A stretch of DNA of 64,000 nucleotides. Origin: Holacanthus passer. Its lineage: Eukaryota; Chordata; Actinopteri; Pomacanthidae. Position numbers and translations under genes: made by a program. The notes beneath the pieces were generated by a model, which was given only the letters and a program-made list of their open reading frames with translations, had not been told where the DNA came from and did no database searches. Location of the stretch: the NCBI GenBank assembly GCA_025331565.1, contig JAFREQ010000035.1, forward strand, positions 7,130,001 to 7,194,000, written 5' to 3'. Shown here in pieces: positions 22,169 to 32,729 of this stretch. Each line of letters begins with the position of its first letter. Within the stretch, counting starts at the first letter, position 1.

Positions 22169-22830
22169 GTGTCAAGTTTTGACCTGGTAAAATCCTGCAA
22201 CATAAAGCAACGGACAGGCCACACACCTTTAATATTTAATTGTTAGTCCTAATTCTTTAATATGACCTGGTCTCAGTTATATGAAAAACAGAAAGACTTG
22301 CAACTGACTGATTTACTTGGTGGCTTGACTTGGACTTGAGACTTGCTTTGACAAGAGCTGTGACTTGAAACTCATCTATCTATCTCATTGACTTGAGACT
22401 TGAATTGATCAGTTTGACTTTCTGGGATCATCTTTCCCTCTGAAGAAAAATAAAACTTGACTTGCTTAATACGCGACTCTCTTCAGACCTGACTTGAGAC
22501 TTGAAAGAGAAAAATATGAAAGTGTCAAGTTTTGACCTGGTAAAATCCTGCAACAGAAAGCAACAGGCAGGCAATATTTTATTAGTAGCCCTTATTCTTT
22601 TATATGGCCTGGTCTCAGCCATATAAAAACAGAAAGACTTGCGACTCACTCACACATTTCTACTGAACAGCGGAGACTTATCTTGGACTTCCCTCCAAAG
22701 ACGTGAGACCTGCTTTAACAAGAGCTGAGACTTGAGATTCAGACTCATCTCACTAGACTCGAGACCTGACTAGGACTTGTCTTGACCGACTCGGGACTTG
22801 CCCCTGAAGTCATCTCTGTGATCACCTTGT
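22169..22830. repeat. Two tandem units of about 353 bp with ACTTGAGACTTG motifs
   Basis: Unit A starts at 22169 and unit B at 22522. Each opens with GTGTCAAGTTTTGACCTGG and then has a similar 130-bp stretch. This is followed by degenerate clusters of GACTTGAGACTTG-type words. A detached piece of such words lies at about 21784-21825. ACTTGAGACTTG arrays are common in teleost genomes. The units have diverged, with substitutions and small gaps. Confidence 0.75.
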
Positions 22831-22881
22831 CATGAGATAACTCCTCTCCATCCTCAGCACAGGCCGGAGGGGCTCTGACAG

Positions 22882-22891
22882 GCGCATGCGC
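22882..22891. promoter_or_regulatory. NRF1 palindrome at the rabgap1 promoter
   Basis: GCGCATGCGC is the full NRF1 consensus, followed by CGGTGCGGG. It lies just upstream of, or at, the start of the non-coding exon that ends at 23015. No TATA box is seen. NRF1 sites are typical of ubiquitously expressed, CpG-type promoters. Confidence 0.6.
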
Positions 22892-23015
22892 GGTGCGGGT
22901 GTCAGTTGGGGCTTGTGTTTACAGCTCGGCTGGATGCTGTTGGCTGCTGATGTTATTGGGAAAGTGCAATGTTGTGCCAACCGCCAGTGGATTAACTATA
23001 ACTGTGGGAATAAAG
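22892..23015 (+). other. rabgap1: rabgap1 non-coding exon 1 (5' end uncertain)
   Basis: A moderately GC-rich stretch ends in a strong splice donor, AATAAAG|GTAAGC (GT at 23016-23017). It follows the NRF1 motif and precedes the coding exon by 9.5 kb. The exon's 5' limit is a guess. Translation is expected to start in exon 2. Confidence 0.5.
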
Positions 23016-26000
23016 GTAAGCTGTTTTGCACTTGCACACGCCTTCACTCTCAAACCAATGCTGCTGTCTCTTCTGTTATGAAGAAATGTAGCCACCTTTT
23101 TGTTGATTGTAACAGCCAGGGTAGCATGGCTAGCAGGCGTTAGCTTGCTAGCTAGCTGTATACAGTAATGGCCTGTGTGAAAGCTCCCTCCAGCGACGGC
23201 CTGTCAGCGGGTTTAATCACTAAATTACCTCGAATACCTTCACATAGAAGTTTCAAGTAATTGCTTCATGGCGACGGGATAGTTTGGCTAATTGGTCACT
23301 GTGTAGTTAAACACTCTTATCGGACTTTGAATCGATGGCTGCTGAATAGCTATGTTAGCTAACGGTAGGCAGGTTGGTAAAGGCTAACTGGGGCAATAAG
23401 TTAACATTAGAGCTAGCTACACCCGGCTCGTCCAACGTTATCCGGCAAAAATTATGAACTGTTGGTTAAGTTATGTGTTAAATAGCTTTGGGGTTTGAAA
23501 TGTATCGAGGGCCCATGAGGCTTAACAGGCTGCATTGACATGTAGCAGATTTGCTTGTGTCCAGATTAAGTGGACAGACCAGAAAGCCAATTAATGCACA
23601 CTATCAGTAGATCTGTGTGGTAAACGTCGGATAACCATTGTGACAAGTGCAAATTGTTAATCAACACATATTTTCTTCATTTTAGTTGTCCTGATTTATT
23701 TGTCACTGTTAATATTTCAGCTCTGGGCGGAATGACAGCTGTGCTCTGTTGTTATATAGTTTGTGTATAGACTGATGGTTATGGTTATTACCCTGTGAGG
23801 TTTTTGTGGCATATTTACTTATACAGTTATACTTCACAATGCACTGATCATCATGACAGTCATTCTGTTTCCTGTGTAGAACAATGGGAGCTTGCCACAT
23901 AAATACAAGTTCATTTTGACATCCATACATAATGACACTCAAACTATTAGAATAACGAAATCACATTATTAGTTTTTTAATTGTTACAAGACAAGATGAA
24001 AACCATTGATTGTATGTAACTGAATAATAGCCCTACAGATGTTTAAAGGTTCATTTAATCCACTCTGTTTTTTAGCCGACGTTCTGTTGTCAAAAGTCTC
24101 TCGTTTGATGTACATGAGTGTCAAGATGCATTCAAGATTTGAGATTTGTCTGCTGGGAATCATCGCCTGAATGAGCTTGATTTCATATGTTGAATAAATC
24201 TTACTGAAATGTTTTACCAGTCAGAGTTAGGCACAGCGAAATCCAGTACAGTAAAAACAAAAAAGCCATAATGCATTTACAAACTAGCCGTGTAACTGAA
24301 TAAATGTGTGAATGACATTATGTTATCTTTGTTATTTACTTTTAGCAGAACTTTGTGCCAATAACATGATCTGCCTAGTAAATGTTTCAATTATATAACT
24401 ATATGTATATTTTAAAAGTAACCTCTCTGACCCTGATTTCAACATCTCAGAATGATGTACTAAAGAGCATGCTCTTAAACAAAAAAAGCTAACTCAGTTC
24501 TGTGATTTAAGATTAACACTGCACAGCTCTGTCAGTAGTGCAAGTAGTGCCAACCAAAACTGAGTAAGTAATCCATTTCTACTGAGCTATAATTCCATAT
24601 TTCTCTCACGTTCTACTGATAGTGAGACACAGCGTAATGCTGTTGTTAGCGTAATGCTTACGACGCATGGTAACATTGAGCTTAATGTACCAACTGTCAC
24701 TTCACTTCACTCTTTCCTTTGTTACTGTTTTATTTCCTGAAACACAGTAAAGCCTCATTGCAGTTAATGTAGGTGACACATACGCACATGCACAAAAAGC
24801 ACATAACCCAGGTTTGTGTGTACACAAATATTTGCTGTATTAAGCAATATCAGTATGTGTCCTGGAGGAGAAGGAAGGTTAGTCCTTCATCAGAGATACC
24901 GTCCATTATGTTTCTTTTCATGTTTAATGCTTTTGTTTAAAGAAATACAGACCACAATACAATGATTCTCATTCTCAAAGTCAACTCAACAAAATAACTG
25001 TTCTTTTAATAAATAGAAAGGGCCAAATAATGTAGCTTTTCATTTGGAAAAAAATGTCAGCTTCTCCTTTCAAGTCACCCATGATACAGAGTTTATGAAT
25101 TTGTGAACCATAATTATATATGATAAACGTATCCTGCCTCCTCAGAAGCAAATATTTCAAATCTAATTCCTGATACACTTTCTGTTAAGATGCCACACAT
25201 TTTCTCTCAGCGTGTCCGCTTGTATCCCGCTTATTATAGCTCTACAACTGAGATTGGCTTGAGCCCTGAATGTTCTGAAATCCTAACAACGCCCCTCAGA
25301 TGCACCTGTCATTTGGGGAGCTGGCAGAGACTGAATGGCTGGGGGGGCGGGCTTCAACTGTAGTGGATTTGTGTATTTTTGCAGTTGCTGTGGATGAGCT
25401 GAAAGTAGGCTATGTGGAGTTGAAAGCATGGGAATACATTTCATATATCATTTTCATATACAATAACATCTGCTAATTTTCTTCAGCAATAAGCTTGAAG
25501 GAAATACTAGGTTTTTGGTGGTATTAGGCCATGTCTGTGTTAGTAGCAAACATCAGTAGCATCATTGATGGCAAGCTCACATTTGATGACCCTGGTGTAA
25601 AATCCAAGCCTGTTTTCTCAATAGGTGCACTCTGTGTCAGTGTGTAGTACTGTGGATTGTTAAAAACACACTGCTAATAATTCAGATCATAAAAGCCAAT
25701 GTCTGCTTTAGTGATATTTAATAACTTACCCTGAGACACATCATTGATATAGCCTTTATTTAAAATTAATCAATTTCCTCCAAATTATTCAGACCTCAGA
25801 TCATCGCCCCAGAAGGGCTAGAATTTTAATTTGTGTTATGAATCACTGACTGCTTATTAATTATTTTACCATTTGAATTTTTGGATTTGCAGCAGAGGCA
25901 GATAATCTTGGGGCTGGTTTTTAGATTTAATGATTTGACAGACCAGTGATATTTCAGTCCACAGTTTAGATGCTTCCTGATCCTTAGTGACAAGCACTTT

Positions 26001-27392
26001 ATTTGCGGATATATGCATTTGACTAACATGCAACGCCCACACATGTATTCTCAGTGTTTTCGCTTCCTTGTACAATCACGTTGCATCCATGTTACTTCTT
26101 GTATCCACAGCCAGCTCCTTGACTTGTAAATTTTAATTTAATATGGAGTTAAAACGCAAAGTAGTTCATGGTGATGAATAATAATTGAGTAATTCTAGAT
26201 TTGAAAGCAGACAATCATGACCCTACTGTTGTTTGCCAATTTCTGTTCTTTTTAAAGAAAATAAACTCCTACATATGTAATTAAATTCATCACAGGATTT
26301 TGAGAGTGAAACAAATCTCCTCTCACTTTTATTTTGCAAAATGTCCATAAAACACCTACTCTTTCCTTTTAACTGCATATTAACCTAATGTAAGTGACGC
26401 TTGCTGCTTTCAGTTGTAGTTTCTAAGGGCCTAACACCCTTAACAACTGTTTGTTAGCGGAGTGCATACACACTTACACACACAGGTATCAAGTTTCCTT
26501 TATATGCCGTAGTTCTGTTCTGTATTAACCAGCAGAGAGACACCTCTGCTAAATAAATGTCTGCGTGGATAGCAGCACATTGTGTAGCTCACTGTCTCAC
26601 AGTGGAGGGGTTGCTTCAGTGTGCTCCATTTCAGAAGTTAAAAGCAGGCCTGCACTGTGTGATCCACTTGTTTTTTTTCTCATCTCAGTCATGTGAGATA
26701 GTTTTGTTGTGGAGTGTGAGACATGCAGAGGTTTCATTTGTGGAGAGCCGACTGGGACTCTGTGCTCTGCTGCGGATCTGAATTGAGATGATTCTTAAAT
26801 GCCCGCACAGTACAAATAAAATGTAAATTAGAGATGGCATGTGTGTGTATTCAGACATCCTCTTCCGTTTCTTTTCTTTTCTTTCCTTTTGTGCCATACC
26901 CCGTGACTCACCTTGTGGTATTCAGCCTTTTCTGTCATTCTTTCTTCTCTTCCTCTCTGTCTCCCTTTCTCCCTGCTATCTCTGCCTGACTGAAATCACT
27001 GCTGTGAGGCGAGTCGAAAGGGACTGTGTTGCAAGCCTGAATGCTCTCTGGCTGTGTCTGGCTGTGTCTTCCTCTCCCTTGTGAGGTGCACGCAGGGCCC
27101 AGCTGGCAGCCCAGAACAGCCCGTTCGGCTGGAGAGTTGTAGGGATGGAAAAAAGAAGAAGAAAAAACAGGCGTAAATTTCCAGCATGCGCATTTTTACA
27201 CATGAATTGACATAAGATGCTTGTTACAGATTCAAATACTTTGCCACTCTTTTTAAATGCGATAAACGGCTAAGACAGGTCACTCATCACTTGTCAGATA
27301 TTTGGTCCCAAAATTAAACTGTACTCTGCATGATCTGTTGCAGGACACACCCAGACTACATCAGCCTAACTGCTGTTATCGTTCTGTGTGTC

Positions 27393-27455
27393 AGCTGAGT
27401 TGGTAAAGCTCAGCCCTGCCACACCAGACAACTTGGTTTTGCAATCATGGAAAAC
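27393..27455 (+). repeat. Degenerate tRNA-derived SINE head (tentative)
   Basis: GCTGAGTTGGTAAAGCTCAG resembles an A-box with D-arm of a tRNA, and GGTTTTGCAATCATGG about 40 nt later resembles a decayed B-box. It is not a functional tRNA: anticodon and acceptor stems are not evident. Confidence 0.3.
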
Positions 27456-27680
27456 ACACTTTAATGCCTGATTAGATCTTATCACTAAATATGTGCCTGC
27501 TTAAGCAAGCAACGATAGATGCTGTTCATTTTGGAACCTGACATGGGCAAAAATAGTATGTACTCAGTATCATGTTGAACATAACAGTAAAACACAACAG
27601 TCAATGAACCCATTCACCTTTATGGAAGCAAGCTTTCACAGATCCGATGCCATTGCATATGCATATAAATCTATGAAATA

Positions 27681-28069
27681 CAGCTGAAACTTTTAGTCTG
27701 TTGATGGACTATCATCAAAAATTGCCAAACTGTATCAGAATCCAGCTTCTCAGATGTGCAGTGGCTGTTTTTCCTTGGCAGTATTGACTGTAAATTTAAT
27801 ATATTTTGTTTTTGGACTGGTCAGACAAAGCAAGTCATTTGAGTTTGTCAGTGGGAATATGGGATTGGCATCTTTATTATTTTGTATTTGACTTCATATA
27901 GTAAATTATTATATAGCCCCCTGTGCTTTAAATATTAAGATTTCAGTAATTTACATTTTACTACAATGTTTTAAACATAAGAGCTCAAACATCAAAGCTT
28001 AAACAGTTAATTGATTACTCAGAAATGGCATATGGATTAATAATGAAAATATTCTTTAGTTGCAGCCCT
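27681..28069. mobile_element. Teleost non-autonomous DNA transposon copy (about 390 bp)
   Basis: It starts CAGCTGAAACTTTTAGTCTG and ends with AATGAAAATATTCTTTAGTTG followed by CAGCCCT. The end is the inverse of a GGCTGCAACTAA-type terminus that is very common in teleost genomes. The interior words CCAGCTTCTCAGATGTG and TTTTGGACTGGTCAGACAA are familiar from the same family. It encodes no protein. Fragments lie at 14064-14135 and perhaps 3333-3425. Confidence 0.6.
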
Positions 28070-31000
28070 ACTATCACATTTGAATTGACTGAAATTCAAT
28101 GTGTAACAAATACAATATTCAAACTTTAAAATGTGCACACGTTCTAGGACTTTTTTGTTGCCTTAGTCATAACTACAAAAGTGTCTCTTGAGGGAAGATC
28201 ATAATGATGTAGAGTTGGTAGTATTTTAGTGAGGAAGTAGTGCACTGTCTCTGTCAGATGTTTGGACAAAATGAAAACACTTCCTTTAGACTAGAGTGGA
28301 AAAAAAGGGGAAATAAGTCACAAGATAGTCAAAGAAAAGGGAAAAAGATAAGATGTGCATAGCAAGATTTAAAACAAAGAATGAGATAGAACCAAGAGGC
28401 TGAGAAATCAAGAGATCGGGTGTGGCTGGAGGAAAAAATAGCGAGAGGGAATGAAGAAGCTGCTCTTGTCTCTGAAACAAGCATCAGAAGTCTAGAGATG
28501 CCCTCCAGTTTGAGACATGCCATTGCTAATTTTAACAATCAGTAGCATGATAGGCAAAGAATTGTGGGCCTTGTTGGAAGTGTACCAAGGCGCTGAAGAA
28601 GGTTGATAACGAACAGCGTAGCTTGGCAGGAGCTGGCAGAGGGCTGCTGCTGAGGCTGGAGAGGAAAGCAGGGTGACAAGGCAACCATTATAAGCCTGTG
28701 GAAGCTGCCAGCTAGTCAGACATAGAGTATGATGTTTGTGTGTGCATGAACATGTGTGCCTGTGGGTTAGTGTTTATTTGTTATTTGTTCATAATATAGC
28801 TGCTTGTGCATGTGTGTATGGTATGTGTTATCCAGCATGAAACAGTTTATGTTTATGTATGAGTGTGTGGGCTCCACTGCAAGGGTTGATAGAGTTTTCA
28901 GTGTTTGCTACTTGAAACATGAATGAATTAGTGAAGCTAATTGGCATCTTTCTCGGATGACACCACGGGTTGTGAAGTCTCATTTACATGAATCGTCTCT
29001 CAAGTAAGGTTTATGGCTTTGCCACCGTCTAATTTCTTTTCTAACCCAACGCAGTATTTCACTGAGATTTATAATTGTTTCTTCTAGGCTTGTAGGGTGG
29101 GTTAGTATCAGGACTTGGTAGCATCAAATGAAAGCATTCAAACCGATTATCTAAGTAAAAAGATGCTGTCAAAAGGCTTTGCTGGATGCTACTCAGAAGC
29201 TTTAAGAATCTAGAGGACTGAAAAAAGGCTGTGCATTTTTCAAGTATATTTTGCTGATTAATGTGCTTTCATGAAAGTTCTCTAATTCTTTCATATTTGT
29301 ATGAAAGTGGAAACTGGTTTTGAAATGAGCTGAGTAAGATTTTGGTAATAAGTATTATCAACAGCAGCCGCTGTGGCTGACAAACTAACAACCAGAAAAT
29401 GTAGAAATTCAGAGTTCATCAACCCATAATCTGAGGAAAAGAACTCGACTAATCACTCAGAGGACACATGCTAAAAATGGAAAGCAGTTGCCTTTGAGCC
29501 AAAAGTAGAGTAAACATCTGCAGTGTCTCTGAGGAGTGATGCAAATGTCTCTCTTCCATTGCTACTGAGTCAGATGCCAGACCGGTAGGTTTACTATTAT
29601 TTATCAGTTGTACTCTAAAATCAGTATTTTATATGTATGATGAAATTTGACAGGTGACCCACACGGGTGTTTCTGAGTCCTTTGGGTGGAGCTATGCTGA
29701 GAAATATGTGAAGAGGTATTACTTAAGGTATTACTAGGCTTCCTATTAATGTCTGTGTGAAATAAACATTTCTCTGTCGTGAATGTAAGGACAGTGACAG
29801 AGATTATTGACAATAAAATGTTTAAAATGCTGTGTAATTAACACCTTTGTGGACTGCTGTTGTTAGTACAGTAGCCATGCTGGGCTTCCACTGTTTGTGT
29901 TTACAACCCAACCCACGCTGTTTCATGTCCCCCCCTGCTTTTTGCGACGCCACACGGGTAAGATTTGCCAAGTGATTTCGACTGCGCCATGACAGTGTAA
30001 ATTGGAGATGAGGGAGCTGTCAATGAAGCACAGCCTTTACAAGCCAACGCAGGTGTGAGAAGAGGTATAATCAGGAGCTTTACGATGAGTTGTCAGTGCT
30101 GACTGAAAGCATTTTTTTTTTAAGTAGATGTTGAATCACTCCAGAGCCAGGCCTTTATTAAAAGTCACACTATGTTATTCAATGATCTAATCATGCTGAC
30201 CATACACACACAAAATGCGAGTCGACTCTGGGTCTTATATATAATAATGTTTTTTTTTCTTTTTTCATTTTGTGTTTTCATTCATTGTGATTCCGCTAGA
30301 GAAGTTGAATAAGACCATAAGCCACAGTTACTCGCTGTCACATACCGGTCTTTGACTTTCCCTCATGGGTCTTTGAAGCACTGATGATGCAGGATGACAG
30401 TGACCTAAACAATGAGTGAGTTGCATGTCAGTGCATATGACTCCTTGACTACTCCTCTTGGTTCATTTGCACTAAGTCAGTGTGAACCTGAACTCAGTGT
30501 GAACGCAGCAACATATTGTTTTTCTAGGTCTTGGTCAAATGAACCAAACTAAAAGTGTGAGACTGACTTTTAAGTTAAATGACTCTTAATTGGTGCAAAG
30601 ATCAGCTGAGTTAGAAACTAGTTTCTAATACTACACAGCTGTCAGAGGTCAGATGGTGATCACATGATTGTACCCTGTGACCCTGTCTCTCAACTTCAGT
30701 TTTGAAATACAATTGAAAAACAGCACTTTTTTTTGGATGAACATTAGTCACTTATTTCTTCAGTTTACTGTAAAAAGGTTAAAGAGAACAAGCTAAGCTG
30801 TCAGTTTATGTTACTGAGTTTATGTTTGGTAGCCTAGTAATTAAATTCATATCAGCTCAAGATGGTGTAAAACCTCGTCACACAGGCATATCGCTACTTA
30901 TTTTAAGGTTTATTCCAGATCGGTATAACACTGTTATCAATAGTAATATACATTATTAACTGCTTTGACCTTTACACTGTAGAGCTTTCTTTCCTGTTAC

Positions 31001-32493
31001 TTCTCCATTGTTGGGCCTGCTATGAATTGCTAGGAAGGGGCAGGGGGGTTGGACAAGAGAGCGGAGTGAAAGAAACAGCAACTGAAACCTTTAGAGAAAT
31101 GTAGGAGTGCAAGGGCAGCCCTTATTTGAGAGCAAAAACAGCTGAGAAAATAGAAGATTGTAAGAGGGGAGATAAGGGGGGCATGAAGAAGAAAAGAGTA
31201 ATAAAAGACAGAAAGGGAGAGGGATGGGAGAGAAAGAAAGGGAGAGGTGGCGGGGTAGCCAGAAATAGCTTGTTATGGTCTCTACTTGAACCTCTGCCAG
31301 AACCTTCTGTTGCGCCTTTCTTCCTTTGTAACTCACAATGGTACCTCCCTCTTTCAGGAGTTACCTCACGCAAACTGTAACAATAGAGCTTCACTTGGTT
31401 TTGCTTGTAAAAGCTAATTCTTGCTTTAATTCCACATCCTATTACCTAAACCTAAAAATAGTCACTACAAAAAATGACCATTTAGATGTTGAAGTGATTT
31501 TTGAATAGAGGTAAAAAGCAAAAAATATTTTCTCCTTTTTTTCTTTTTCTTGCTTTTCACTACCTGTCCAAACCTTATTTCCACTTTCCACTTTTCTCTT
31601 TTGTCCGCACAAAGAATATCATTTTTGAGAATTTGCAAACTTTTCTTGATTAGTCACACCATGTCATGTTTGATGGCTCATGGTGTCTATTTATCTTTTA
31701 CCAAAATAGATGCCATGCTAAAATATCATTGATGGATGGATGGAGGGAGCTGTAGTGAAAGGCAGAGCGAAGGATGTGCTGATGATGTGTCCCACAGGAT
31801 CTCAGCTCAGCTTATTTGTGGCTGTGGCGGCAGGCCGGGAGAACAGTCATGCACTGATGAGTGCACGCAATGCAATTAGCACATGCAGCACATTCAGCAT
31901 CATTTTTTGTGTGTTAATATTTTTCTGGTGAACATGTAATGTGGTGATGGAAGGGCCACAATTGAATCTTTGTAATAGGCAGTATTCATGTGGAATAGGT
32001 GGATGGTTGTAGCCGACTGGCTTGTTCTTTAATTCCTCACTTTCATGTACACGTTTCTTTTTCAAAATTGCATCACCATGGCTTTGCATTGCATCAAGCT
32101 ATTTTGCAAAAACCTCTCCTTTATTCTGCTGAGATACATAAAATTGCCTCAAATGACACACAGATCCTCTTTTCCTCTGATCTCTCCTGTGTCTTCTTTA
32201 TTAGAGCCTGCTTTGTTGTCTATTACTTTCACTTGAGCTATGCTTTTCGCTTAACTTTTTCTTTTGCACCCTTCGTTTTCTCTTTTATGCTCCCTCTCTC
32301 TGGGTCTCACAGTTTCCTTCAGGTGTTTAGAAGACCTTTAAAATTGAACAATAATTGCCTTCACCATTTCTTTTAGAGGGTTAGTTTCTGAGTAGCCAAG
32401 TTTCCAGGTGCCTTAAAAGATGCTTTTCATGGATTTCATCACATCATGACTGTTTTCTGCTTCTTTTCTTTATTTATTTTTTTCTTTTTCTAG

Positions 32494-32576
32494 GTGATTT
32501 TGCTCATCATCTCCCACCACTTCCTCCTCCCGTCTTCCATTCATGAGCAGCGTGGCTGAGTTTAACAGCGGCAGCC
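32494..32576 (+). other. rabgap1: rabgap1 5' UTR in exon 2, with an overlapping uORF
   Basis: The acceptor TTTTTCTAG ends at 32493. An upstream ATG at 32543 (weak context, T at -3) opens a 13-codon frame. It ends at TGA 32582-32584, so it overlaps the main start ATG (32577) in another frame. Confidence 0.65.
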
Positions 32577-32729
32577 ATGGATGACAAGGGCTCGGTGGGG
32601 AAGATTAGCGTGTCTTCGGACTCAGTGTCCACTCTCAACAGTGAGGACTTTGTCCTTGTGTCCCGGCTGGGGGACGAGACACCCTCCTCCACTAATAATG
32701 GTAGTGATGACGAAAAGACAGGACTGAAG
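32577..32729 (+). CDS. rabgap1: rabgap1 exon 2 (start codon)
   Basis: Residues 1-51; it ends in phase 0 at CTGAAG|GTAAGG. It encodes NSEDFVLVSRLGDETPS and NNGSDDEKTGLK, nearly identical to mammals. Confidence 0.96.

Larger units (their letters stand above)
20641..22881. other. Intergenic region between rc3h2 and rabgap1
   Basis: About 2.2 kb without genes. It holds a CTCF-like motif at 21045 and tandem ACTTGAGACTTG-type repeats from about 21780 to 22830. No ZBTB6- or ZBTB26-like coding sequence is present, although those genes lie between RC3H2 and RABGAP1 in human. Confidence 0.6.
23016..32493 (+). other. rabgap1 intron 1
   Basis: About 9.5 kb, AT-rich. It contains a tRNA-like SINE-head fragment (27393-27455), a teleost DNA-transposon remnant (27681-28069) and a purine-rich stretch at about 31120-31260. 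The first 150 bp repeat the word GCTAGC several times. No coding exon is recognisable. Confidence 0.5.
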
